Shown here: in pieces, positions 17,716-25,165 of the stretch
How the letters are laid out: each line of letters begins with the position of its first letter
Position numbering within the stretch: position 1 is the stretch's first letter
Source of the DNA: Rubrivivax sp.
GTDB lineage: Bacteria; Pseudomonadota; Gammaproteobacteria; Burkholderiales; Burkholderiaceae_C
Assembly (NCBI GenBank): GCA_022843905.1
Contig: JALHMT010000003.1
Location: 241,923-284,457 of the forward strand
Direction of reading: 5' to 3'
Length of the DNA: 42,535 bases
The notes under the pieces: model-generated
The model's input: only the letters and a program-made list of their open reading frames with translations
Database searches by the model: none
Told to the model about the DNA's origin: nothing
Translations under genes and position numbers: made by a program

Positions 17716-19962
17716 ATGAGCCAGAGAGCCACCACGAAGACGAGCACGGCCCCCCGTTTCACGCACCACGCCCTGGCAGCCGCCGCCCTGGCCGCGCTGC
17801 ATGTTGGTGCGCAGGCGCAGACCACGCCCCCGCCCGAGGCCGGCAAGCTCGACGTCGTGACGGTGACGGCCGAGCGCCGCGTCGAGAACATCCGCGACGT
17901 GCCCAGCTCGGTGTCGTCCATCAGCGGCGAGAAGCTCGACGTGCTCAACAGCAGTGGCCAGGACGTGCGTTTCCTGTCCGGGCGCGTGCCCAGCCTGAAC
18001 ATCGAGTCGTCCTTCGGCCGCGCCTTCCCGCGCTTCTACATCCGCGGCTACGGCAACACGGCCTTCCAGCTCAACGCCTCGCAGCCCGTCTCGCTGATCT
18101 ACGACGACGTGGTGCAGGAGAACCCCATCCTGAAGGGCTTCCCGGCCTTCGACCTGCGCGCCATCGAGGTGCTTGCCGGTCCGCAGGGCACGCTGTTCGG
18201 CCGCAACACGCCGGCCGGCGTGGTGAAGTTCGACTCGGTGCCGCCGGGCAAGAAGCAGGAGGGTTACGTCAGCCTGGGCGCCGGCACCTACGGCACCATC
18301 AATGCCGAGGGTGCCTTCAACCTGCCCATCGGCGGTGCCTGGGCAGCCCGGGTGTCGGGCCAGGTGCAGCACCGGGACGACTGGGTGAAGAACACCCGCG
18401 TCGGCCTGACCAACGAGTTCGAGGGCTACGACGACCGCGCCGTGCGCGTGCAGGCGCTCTACGCGCCGAGCGCTGCCTTCAGTGCACTGTTCAACATCCA
18501 TGACCGCGTGCTGGCAGGCTCGGCGCGCCTGTTCCGCGCCAACATCATCCAGAAGGGCACGAACGACCTCGTCGCCGGCTTCGACCCCGAGAAGATCTCC
18601 ACCGACGGCGCCAACGAGCAGCGGCTGAACAACACCGGCGGCAGCGCGCGCCTGAAGTGGCAGCTCGCCGGCATGAACCTGTACTCCATCACCGGCTTCG
18701 AGTCGGTGAACGCCTTCAGCCGCGGCGACATCGACGGCGGCTTCGGCGCGGCCTTCCTGCCCAGCGGCGGTGGCCCGGGCCGCATTCCCTTCCCGTCGGA
18801 GACCGCCGGCGGCCTGCGCGACCACGAGCAGATCAGCCAGGAAGTGCGTGTCGAATCGCGTGCCGGCGGCCCGCTGAGCTGGCAGGGCGGCCTGTACCTG
18901 TACCGCGAGACCTACGGCATCGACAGCTACAACTACGACACGCTGGGCGGTGGCAGGCTGACCGGCATCAGCAAGAGCAAGCAGACCAACGACGCCTGGG
19001 CGCTGTTCGGCTCGGTGGGCTACGACGTCGGCAACAACGTCAAGCTGCGTGCCGGCCTGCGCTACACCAACGACAAGAAGGACCTGATCACCGACGCCAC
19101 GCCGGGCCTGGACACCAGCAGCGGCCTGACCGCATCGACCAGCGACTCCAAGGTCAGCTACGACGCCAGCGTCACCTACGCCTTGTCCAAGGACCTCAAT
19201 GCCTACGCCCGCGTGGCCACCGGCTTCCGCGGCTCCAGCATCAACGCCGCCACGGCCTTCGGCCCGCAGTCGGTGGCCGCGCCCGAGACCAACACGTCCT
19301 ACGAAGTGGGCCTGAAGGGCGACCTGTTCGACCGCCGCGCGCGCTTCTCGGCCTCGGTGTTCCGCTTCGACGTGAAGGACCAGCAGCTCACCGCCGTGGG
19401 CGGCACGGCCAACAAGACCATCCTGCTGAACGCCAAGAAGGCCATGGGCCAGGGCTTCGAGCTGAACCTCGACGCCTACCTCACCGAGAACCTGCTGGTC
19501 ACCCTGAGCGGCAGCTACAACACCACGAAGATCAAGGACCCGGGCCTGTTCCTGTTCGGCTGCGGCGGCGGCTGCACGATGACCGACCCCGCGGGCCCGG
19601 TGGCCGGCACCTTCCGCATCGACGGCAACCCGCTGCCGCAGGCGCCCAAGGTCATCGCCAACTTCACCGCGCGCTACGGCATCCCCATGGGCAACGGCGA
19701 GGTCTTCCTCTACACCGACTGGGCCTACCGCAGCAAGATCAACTTCTTCCTCTACGAAGCCACCGAGTTCGTCGGCAAGTCGCTGGTGGAAGGCGGCGTG
19801 AAGGTCGGCTACACCTGGGCCAACGGCAAGTACGAGGCAGCGGTGTTCGGCCGCAACATCACCAACCAGACCCGCGTGGTGGGCGCCATCGACTTCAACA
19901 ACCTCACCGGCTTCATCAACGAGCCGCGCATCCTGGGGGCATCGTTCAAGGCGACGTTCTGA
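17716..19962 (+). CDS. TonB-dependent outer-membrane receptor
   Basis: A 748-residue receptor with a Sec signal peptide (cleavage about residue 35, AQA), a TonB box-like DVVTVTA at 46-52 and a plug domain with YIRGYGNTAF and the EVLAGPQGTLFGRNTPAG block. A long beta-barrel follows and ends in the terminal Phe needed for BAM assembly. It imports a ligand across the outer membrane using TonB energy. The plug looks like that of the broad siderophore/organic-ligand class; no TonB/ExbBD or regulator is adjacent, so the ligand is unknown. I chose the ATG at 17716, which has a GGAG upstream, over the GTG at 17638. A strong hairpin follows the gene. Confidence 0.92.
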   Translation: MSQRATTKTSTAPRFTHHALAAAALAALHVGAQAQTTPPPEAGKLDVVTVTAERRVENIRDVPSSVSSISGEKLDVLNSSGQDVRFLSGRVPSLNIESSFGRAFPRFYIRGYGNTAFQLNASQPVSLIYDDVVQENPILKGFPAFDLRAIEVLAGPQGTLFGRNTPAGVVKFDSVPPGKKQEGYVSLGAGTYGTINAEGAFNLPIGGAWAARVSGQVQHRDDWVKNTRVGLTNEFEGYDDRAVRVQALYAPSAAFSALFNIHDRVLAGSARLFRANIIQKGTNDLVAGFDPEKISTDGANEQRLNNTGGSARLKWQLAGMNLYSITGFESVNAFSRGDIDGGFGAAFLPSGGGPGRIPFPSETAGGLRDHEQISQEVRVESRAGGPLSWQGGLYLYRETYGIDSYNYDTLGGGRLTGISKSKQTNDAWALFGSVGYDVGNNVKLRAGLRYTNDKKDLITDATPGLDTSSGLTASTSDSKVSYDASVTYALSKDLNAYARVATGFRGSSINAATAFGPQSVAAPETNTSYEVGLKGDLFDRRARFSASVFRFDVKDQQLTAVGGTANKTILLNAKKAMGQGFELNLDAYLTENLLVTLSGSYNTTKIKDPGLFLFGCGGGCTMTDPAGPVAGTFRIDGNPLPQAPKVIANFTARYGIPMGNGEVFLYTDWAYRSKINFFLYEATEFVGKSLVEGGVKVGYTWANGKYEAAVFGRNITNQTRVVGAIDFNNLTGFINEPRILGASFKATF

Positions 19963-20029
19963 AGGCTGGCCCAGGTTCGGGCGCCAGGCAGTAGTCCCGC
20001 AGGCCACGGACCGGGATATGAGTCGCACG

Positions 20030-20063
20030 GAAGGCGACGAGTCTGGATGGACTCGTCGCCTTC
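20030..20063 (+). terminator. Perfect inverted repeat after the TonB-dependent receptor
   Basis: Bases 20030-20043 pair perfectly with 20050-20063 (14-bp stem, TGGATG loop), followed on the plus strand by TTCACC. It lies 67 bases after the receptor stop and 6 bases beyond the stop of the convergent small gene. The T-tail is short, but the position between two converging genes suggests a shared terminator. Confidence 0.65.
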
Positions 20064-20069
20064 TTCACC

Positions 20070-20561
20070 TCATGCCTTCCTGCGACCCAGCCAGTCATTG
20101 ATGGCCTGGACGGCGGTGTCGTGCGAGGGGCTGAAGTTGGCGATCGGCGACAGGGGCACCGACTTGCCGTGTCGCATGGCGAGCGCCGGGCACTTCTGGC
20201 CGCCATTCATCATCGTGCCGGTTTCCTGCGCGTTCGTCCCGGCGACGGACACGAAGGCCTCGCGGATCGCTCCCAGCTTGATGACCTGCGGCTTGCCGCG
20301 GCCCAGGATCCCCTGGCGGATGGTGACGGTGCCTTCGCGGCGCGAAAAGGCGACATGACTTTGCTGCAGGTCGAACACCACCAGGCCAAAGACCAGCATG
20401 GCGGCGATCAGAACGAAGCCATAGGTGATGCCGGGCGCGTCCTCGTAGGCGAAGTACGCCATCACCAGGAACAGAAGCGCGAAGAAGCCCACGAACCAGG
20501 GCCGGATCAACCTGCGGTGCCGGAGGATCAGTGTCTCGGGCGTGTTGCTGACCAACTGCAT
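20070..20561 (-). CDS. Small membrane protein of unknown function, two helices plus soluble domain
   Basis: This 163-residue protein has two close hydrophobic segments (about residues 22-38 and 46-63) and then a soluble C-terminal domain of short beta strands (for example GTVTIRQGILGRGKPQVIKL) ending in a helix (DTAVQAINDWLG). The layout resembles bacterial PH-like (YdbS/DUF-type) membrane proteins, but I do not recognise a specific family. The ATG at 20561 has AGGA at a fitting distance; the same frame remains open far upstream without coding value. It is on the same strand as the PEP-CTERM gene upstream but separated by 215 bases, in which I see no clear promoter. The function is unknown. 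Confidence 0.7.
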   Translation of the reverse strand: MQLVSNTPETLILRHRRLIRPWFVGFFALLFLVMAYFAYEDAPGITYGFVLIAAMLVFGLVVFDLQQSHVAFSRREGTVTIRQGILGRGKPQVIKLGAIREAFVSVAGTNAQETGTMMNGGQKCPALAMRHGKSVPLSPIANFSPSHDTAVQAINDWLGRRKA

Positions 20562-20776
20562 CGGCAGGTTCCTAGGGGGCGACCGCATGGAAGGACAGAA
20601 CGTCGTCTGTTCGGTGGCGAATCCAAGATTACAGATCACCCCAACCGGTCGGTATGGAGAGCTCAGCGTGGCGAACCCGAATCGTGACCGAACGACACCG
20701 TTCTCGCGACACCGCTCCTTGGGCGGCATCCCGCGCAACCGCAGGAGGTGACCGGGCGGCGACCGGGATGTGGGTC

Positions 20777-21415
20777 TCAGGCCGAAGATGCCCCAGGGCC
20801 GCGGGCCGCGGCACCTCCACTCGTTGCGGCGCGGCGCGGGAAACGGACCGCTGCCAGAGCCGCCAAAGCGAGGCCGGACAGCAACAGCGCACCCGGCTCG
20901 GGCACGCTGCGAACGACCTGCACGTTTGCCAGCACGAAACCCTCGGTGCCCCGCAGCCCGATGCCGTCGAGCAAACCTGCCAGGGCGCCCGAGACCGACA
21001 CGTCGCCGTTGACCGCCACGGTCGCGACCAGCCAGTTGTTGTAGAACGTCGGCCCGGCGGGGCCGACCGGGTCGATCTCCAGATCCGAGAACAGCAATCC
21101 CAGGCCCGTGTGCAGGAGAAGGCCGTAGAACGCAAGCTTGTTGCCGACGTAGTCCGCGGTGATCAACGAGGTCGAGCTCTCGATCAGTTCTCCGCCCGGA
21201 GCCGGTGCGAAGGCAGTCACTTCCGAGGTGACGACGGGCAGCAGCGGGTTGCTGGTGTCTGTCGAGGCGCCACCGCTGGCGGTGAAGGTGATGCCCAGGC
21301 TGTCCAGGATCGGCTGCGCGACGACGGTGTAGTTCATCTGGATCGGCGCCGCCCTCGCTTCGCCAACACAGGCCAACGTGACCAGGGCAGCAAGGACGGC
21401 AGTCATGAAACGCAT
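20777..21415 (-). CDS. PEP-CTERM sorting-domain protein
   Basis: A 212-residue exported protein. It has a signal peptide with cleavage after ARA (residue 22), then about 145 residues of beta-rich sequence with no recognised domain. It ends with a PEP-CTERM tail: VPEP at 171-174, a hydrophobic helix 175-190 and the basic cluster RFPRR at 191-195. Unusually, 17 more residues follow the basic cluster. PEP-CTERM proteins are processed by an exosortase and exposed at the surface or released into exopolysaccharide; no exosortase is in this window. The ATG at 21415 follows a good AGGAG. Its promoter region carries the 19-base element shared with the gene at 24039. Confidence 0.85.
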   Translation of the reverse strand: MRFMTAVLAALVTLACVGEARAAPIQMNYTVVAQPILDSLGITFTASGGASTDTSNPLLPVVTSEVTAFAPAPGGELIESSTSLITADYVGNKLAFYGLLLHTGLGLLFSDLEIDPVGPAGPTFYNNWLVATVAVNGDVSVSGALAGLLDGIGLRGTEGFVLANVQVVRSVPEPGALLLSGLALAALAAVRFPRRAATSGGAAARGPGASSA

Positions 21416-21443
21416 GGGAAGGCTCCTGAGATGAGTCACCAAA

Positions 21444-21488
21444 ACGGTAGCAGGCACGCGCCCGACGGCACCAACGGATGACCAACAC
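21444..21488 (-). promoter_or_regulatory. Predicted SARP-type operator and promoter of the PEP-CTERM gene at 21415
   Basis: On the minus strand, 21488-21470 reads GTGTTGGTCATCCGTTGGT, which contains two GTTGGT half-sites 11 bp apart. Twenty bases further downstream is TACCGTTTTG (21449-21440), fitting a -10 region about 28 bases before the start codon. The same 19 bases and the same 20-base spacing occur at 23949-23993 before the other PEP-CTERM gene. There is no good -35 hexamer at normal spacing, as expected for an activator-dependent promoter. The binding protein is not proven; the adjacent SARP-type regulator is the obvious candidate. Confidence 0.65.
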
Positions 21489-21504
21489 GGCGAATGCCAG
21501 CACC

Positions 21505-21522
21505 GACCTGGGGGGGAGGGAC
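21505..21522 (+). promoter_or_regulatory. G-run box upstream of operator, copy A
   Basis: GACCTGGGGGGGAGGGAC lies 16 bases upstream of the 19-base operator. A related box, GACTAGGGGGGAAGTAC, occurs four bases upstream of the second operator (23928-23944). With one gap the two agree at most positions. Both read on the plus strand although the two promoters point in opposite directions. It could be a second regulator site or chance in GC-rich DNA. Confidence 0.3.
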
Positions 21523-21639
21523 GCGGAGCATGCCCCGGCATTTGCCTGCCGCGCCGCGGCGGATCCGGCGCGGTCCTCCCCGGCCTCGCCGGCATCCAGT
21601 CGGAACCCGGGGCCTTGAAATCGGCGTGTCAATGAACCG

Positions 21640-23619
21640 CTACAGGCCCGCCTGCCGCGCCAGTGCGTCGGTCTGCGCCGTTGGTTCGATCCCCAACCGG
21701 TCAGCCAGCAAAGCCCGCAGCCGCCTATAGGCCTGCAGCACCTCGGCGCGCTCGCCCAGGTGCAGATGGGCCCGCATGAGGGCCCGGTGCAGGGGTTCGC
21801 TCATCGGGTCGTGTACCAGCGCCTGGCGTGCGGTGCGCAAGGCGGCATCAGCCGCCCCACTGGCCAGCAAGCGCTCGAGCTGCATCTGCACGAGCGATTC
21901 GTGCGCCATCGCCAACCGGGTGCGGACGGTGTGCATCAGGCCGCGAAGGGGTTCGGCTGCGAGCAGGGGTGACCTGTAGAGCGCCAGGGCGGCCTGGGCC
22001 TCGCCGTCACGGGCTGCCAAGGTTTCGAACGCCGCGACATCGATCCAAACCAGATTCGGGTCCAGGCTCACCGCGTCGTCGGCCACGCGCACGGCTTCGG
22101 GCAGATCGAGCCACTTGCGCAGGCGAGACACCGCCATCTCGAAGCTGGCGCGCGGCGCATCCAGGTCGAGCGAAGGCCAGAGCTCGTCGACGACGAGACT
22201 CACCGCGAGCGGCCCGCCGCCGTGTGCGGCCAGCAGGCGCAACAGCTCGAGCGGCTTGCGCTGGGCCTTCGCCGAGTTGCCTGCTACCAGCGGCAGACCA
22301 TCGCGCCAGACCTGCAGCGGGCCGAACGCCTTCACGCGCACCCGCCAAGGCCAGTCTTCCCGGGTGCGGTCGGCCGGCACGAGGCGGCGCTCGTGCACCA
22401 CGTCACGCAGGAAGTCAGGGGCGACGCCCAGACGCAGTCCACGTTCGACCAGGCGCGCAGCCATCAGAGGCAAGGGCCGCAGGAAGCGCGAGTAGCGCAG
22501 GCCTGCCACGGCCTGCAATGCTTCGTGACACAGCGCATCGGCGGCTTCGCCCGGCTCGTCGAGCACCGCCGCCGCGCGGTGCACGGCCATGCGGGCGTCG
22601 AACAGCGCACGCTGCGCGCCCTGCTGCGCTTCGGCCTGCTCCTGCAACAGCGCCAGGCTCTCGCCGTGCCGGCCCAACGCGAGCAGGCAGTCGGCGCGCA
22701 GCACCTGGTACGGACCGACATCGCGCGGCGGCACCTCCATGTCGACGCACAGCGCGAGCAGCAGGTCGATGCGCTGCAGCGCCGCGCCAAAATCGCCGCG
22801 GATCGCCAGGTACAGCGCCTGTGCCCGCAGGCCGTGCGGCAGGCGGCCCGGCCGGATGGCCGGGCGCAGCGCGTCGATTTCGCGGAACAGGCGGTCGGCC
22901 TGCGGCAGGTCCGCGGTCTTCAACGCTGCGGACATTTCCACGCAGGCCAGTTCGAACCTCAGCCGCGGCAGCATGTACCGCTGTGCCAGGTGCTGCGCCT
23001 GCTGCAGCGCCTGGGCGGTGCCAGCCGCGTCGCCGAACCACTCGCGGTTCTGCAGCACCAGCAGCCACCAGCGCCCCAGCCATGCTGGGCTCACGCCCGA
23101 CCCGGCCGCCAGTTCGTGGCCGATGGCGATGAGCTGTTCGATGCGACCGAGGTCGAGCTGCTGTCCCCGGTAGTCGAGCAGCAGCTTGAGCGCCAGCATG
23201 CGGGCGTCTGCGTCCACCGGCGTGTCGCTGCGCAGCCAGTGGTGCACCCGCTCGGCAGCGGCCTCGCTCGCGGCGCAGAACGGCTGCCCGCCGTCCAGCA
23301 AGGGCAGGCTCAGGCGCGCCAGATCGAGCAACAAGCCATCGATGCCGTCGGCATCGGGGCCGGCGTCGTGCTGCAGGAAGGCCGGCAGCGCACGCGACAG
23401 GCCGCGGAAGTCGGCGAACTCGATGGCGATGGCCACCAGCAGCCCGGCGGCCGCGAGGGCGCATCCGGCGGCGTCACCTGCGGCCTCGGCATCGTCCAGA
23501 ACGCGCGCGAAGGCCTCGCGAGCAGCAGACTCTTCGGCGGGCAGTCGCGCCCAGGCCGATCGGACCCTTGCGCCGCGGCGGGCTGGAGTGGCGTCGCGCG
23601 TCACGGCCAAAGCCCGCAT
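21640..23619 (-). CDS. SARP/BTAD-type transcriptional regulator with TPR-like N-terminus
   Basis: A 659-residue regulator. Residues 1-420 are alpha-helical and TPR/MalT-like (for example LPQADRLFREIDALRP, GRHGESLALLQEQAE). Residues 427-525 form an OmpR-type winged-helix DNA-binding domain (VRVKAFGPLQVWRDG, VVDELWPSLD, the recognition-helix region FEMAVSRLRKWL). Residues 530-655 form a bacterial transcriptional activator domain (BTAD). In Streptomyces SARPs the DNA-binding domain is N-terminal; here it is C-terminal, as in large proteobacterial regulators that also carry an N-terminal AAA ATPase. That ATPase is absent here. I start at the ATG at 23619, with GAGG just upstream, because the open frame further upstream to 23922 does not look coding. 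It lies between two PEP-CTERM genes sharing an operator, its likely targets. Confidence 0.85.
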   Translation of the reverse strand: MRALAVTRDATPARRGARVRSAWARLPAEESAAREAFARVLDDAEAAGDAAGCALAAAGLLVAIAIEFADFRGLSRALPAFLQHDAGPDADGIDGLLLDLARLSLPLLDGGQPFCAASEAAAERVHHWLRSDTPVDADARMLALKLLLDYRGQQLDLGRIEQLIAIGHELAAGSGVSPAWLGRWWLLVLQNREWFGDAAGTAQALQQAQHLAQRYMLPRLRFELACVEMSAALKTADLPQADRLFREIDALRPAIRPGRLPHGLRAQALYLAIRGDFGAALQRIDLLLALCVDMEVPPRDVGPYQVLRADCLLALGRHGESLALLQEQAEAQQGAQRALFDARMAVHRAAAVLDEPGEAADALCHEALQAVAGLRYSRFLRPLPLMAARLVERGLRLGVAPDFLRDVVHERRLVPADRTREDWPWRVRVKAFGPLQVWRDGLPLVAGNSAKAQRKPLELLRLLAAHGGGPLAVSLVVDELWPSLDLDAPRASFEMAVSRLRKWLDLPEAVRVADDAVSLDPNLVWIDVAAFETLAARDGEAQAALALYRSPLLAAEPLRGLMHTVRTRLAMAHESLVQMQLERLLASGAADAALRTARQALVHDPMSEPLHRALMRAHLHLGERAEVLQAYRRLRALLADRLGIEPTAQTDALARQAGL

Positions 23620-23927
23620 CGCCCTCGTGGGGCGTGGTTGACCGCTGGAGCAGCCTGCCCTCGGACCCTTAGTGATCGCCCGGTGTGCACGTCGACATCG
23701 TACTGCCGAGCGCCGCCTCACTCCAGGCTGATCGTGGTGTCCCTCGAGGGGCCGGCAGGAGCACGACGCTGCCGACGTGCGCCGCCCCTGGTGGGCTACC
23801 GCTGGCCCTTGCGGTGGCCTGCCCCTTCCTGAGTCGAAGGCACCGTGCGCCCGAAGCGGCCATGCCGCCACGGCGGCGCCCAACCGTGCGCGGCAGCCTG
23901 GCAGCTCGGCGCACGCCTTCACCCCAC

Positions 23928-23944
23928 GACTAGGGGGGAAGTAC
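23928..23944 (+). promoter_or_regulatory. G-run box upstream of operator, copy B
   Basis: GACTAGGGGGGAAGTAC ends four bases before the shared 19-base operator and resembles the box at 21505-21522. The spacing to the operator differs between the loci by 12 bases, close to one helical turn. It could be a second regulatory site; the evidence is only this similarity. Confidence 0.3.
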
Positions 23945-23948
23945 AGCG

Positions 23949-23993
23949 GTGTTGGTCATCCGTTGGTCCAACGCGGGGAGCTGTCCATAAGAT
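23949..23993 (+). promoter_or_regulatory. Predicted SARP-type operator and promoter of the PEP-CTERM gene at 24039
   Basis: Bases 23949-23967 read GTGTTGGTCATCCGTTGGT, identical to the minus-strand element at 21470-21488. The GTTGGT half-sites start 11 bp apart. Exactly 20 bases later comes TAAGATTTTG (23988-23997), whose TAAGAT fits a -10 hexamer, about 46 bases before the ATG. The 19-base identity, equal spacing and similar -10 region at two loci make chance unlikely. The downstream half-site could replace a -35 element, as in SARP-activated promoters. Confidence 0.68.
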
Positions 23994-24038
23994 TTTGTCG
24001 GAAATGCCCAGAACACCCGCAGCCCGGAGTCACGCACC

Positions 24039-24884
24039 ATGAGCCACAGCAGGCTTCAAGCCCTCGTCCCCGTATCGACCCTGGAAGTGCCCAGGTCTTC
24101 CCGGCGAAAGGCACGCTGCTTCGCGCAGGCAGGCGCGTGGTGCGCCCTGGTCCTCGTGGCCGGCGTCTCGCTGCCTGCCGCCTCCCATGCCGCGCTCAGC
24201 ATCTCGGCCATCCAGGGCGGCAGCCCGTCGGACGGCAATGCGAGGGAGAACTTCGACGCACTGACACTCGGCAGCGTGTCCCAGCTCACGTCCACCGGAA
24301 TCACGGTCAACTTCTCGGGCGGCGCCGGGGCAGTCGCGGGGTCGCTGCCCAACGTGTATGCGGCACCGTTTCTGTCCGGAAGCAACGGCAACGGATTCGG
24401 TCCTGGCGGCACCAACCAGGCGCTGGGCGCCGACGCGACGACCTTCCTGTCCACCGCGGCCGCGCTCAACGGCGGCTTCGGTGCGGTCGAACTGCTGCTG
24501 CCGGTCGCGTCTTCGTACCTGGGCCTGTTGTGGGGGTCGATCGGTGTCGACGACACGCTCGAGCTCTTCGACGGGCTCACGCTGGTCGGCTCCCTCACGG
24601 GCTCGCAGGTGACCGCCAATCCAGACGGCAACACAGGCGTGAGCGGAACCAGGTACGTCAACCTTGTTTCCACGAACCCCTTCAATCGCATCGTCGCGTC
24701 GAACCGAACAGGCGCCTTCGAGTTCGACAACCTGGCCTTGAACGTCGGCCCCAGCGTCGTACCGCTGCCCACCACGTTGTGGCTCGCAGGTCTGGGCCTG
24801 CTGGGGCTGGCGCTGACTCGCAATGCCCGCGCCAACGCCGGCGCGGGCAGCCAGCCCGCTGAGACGGCTCCGGAGCGCAAGTAA
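24039..24884 (+). CDS. PEP-CTERM (VPLPxT-variant) sorting-domain protein
   Basis: A 281-residue exported protein. The N-terminus is long for a signal peptide: a basic stretch (about residues 19-27), a hydrophobic core (32-45) and likely cleavage after SHA at residue 51. The middle is Gly/Ser/Thr/Asn-rich and beta-type, with GVDDTLELFDGLTLVGSL, a pattern common in PEP-CTERM proteins. The sorting tail is the VPLP variant: VPLPTT at 241-246, a hydrophobic helix 247-260 and Arg261. A 20-residue polar tail follows, longer than usual. A GGAG precedes the ATG. It is divergent from the regulator gene and carries the shared operator. A surface or matrix role is inferred from the family. Confidence 0.85.
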   Translation: MSHSRLQALVPVSTLEVPRSSRRKARCFAQAGAWCALVLVAGVSLPAASHAALSISAIQGGSPSDGNARENFDALTLGSVSQLTSTGITVNFSGGAGAVAGSLPNVYAAPFLSGSNGNGFGPGGTNQALGADATTFLSTAAALNGGFGAVELLLPVASSYLGLLWGSIGVDDTLELFDGLTLVGSLTGSQVTANPDGNTGVSGTRYVNLVSTNPFNRIVASNRTGAFEFDNLALNVGPSVVPLPTTLWLAGLGLLGLALTRNARANAGAGSQPAETAPERK

Positions 24885-25165
24885 CAGGCGCCGGGGTCGA
24901 TCCCCGGGACCAGCCGGGCCGAAGCAGCCCGCGCTCGGACCCGCAGTGTTGGCTTGGCCTCGACGCCGACCCTGCTGTCGGGCGCCCCTCTCTCCAGCCT
25001 GATCGCGGGGTCCTGCGAGCGCTTCGATGATCTCGACTGAAGATCGTCCTCGACACTCACGTCGTCTCTGACCGCGTCAGGCCCGTGGACACCGCCGGGG
25101 GCTCGGCCCCGGGAGGGCCCTGTCGGTGCACACAAGACAAGGACCCCGGTTGGGCGCCCTGCGGG
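24885..25165. other. Intergenic region between convergent genes
   Basis: These 281 bases hold two short GC hairpins, 24889-24905 (CCGGGG/CCCCGG stem) and 25095-25112 (CCGGGG/CCCCGG stem). Neither has a T-rich tail. They may help terminate the converging PEP-CTERM and adenosine deaminase transcripts. I see no gene here. Confidence 0.45.

Larger units (their letters stand above)
23620..24038. other. Divergent control region between regulator and PEP-CTERM gene
   Basis: These 419 bases separate two divergent genes. The right part holds the G-run box (23928-23944), the shared operator (23949-23967) and a predicted -10 element for the rightward PEP-CTERM gene. The left part should hold the promoter of the regulator; I found no convincing hexamers there. 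The regulator's frame stays open to 23922, but the extra 101 residues are Arg/Pro/Gly/Ser-rich without domain character, so I regard them as non-coding. Confidence 0.6.

Noticed and set aside
20620..20690. Imperfect direct repeat around GTGGCGAAyCC between the PEP-CTERM and small membrane protein genes
   Set aside because: The similarity covers only about 11 bases, with no promoter features at a consistent distance, so it may be chance.
23620..23922. N-terminal extension of the SARP-type regulator by 101 residues
   Set aside because: The residues are Arg/Pro/Gly/Ser-rich without domain character, and the ATG at 23619 has a fitting ribosome-binding site. The region is better explained as divergent control DNA.
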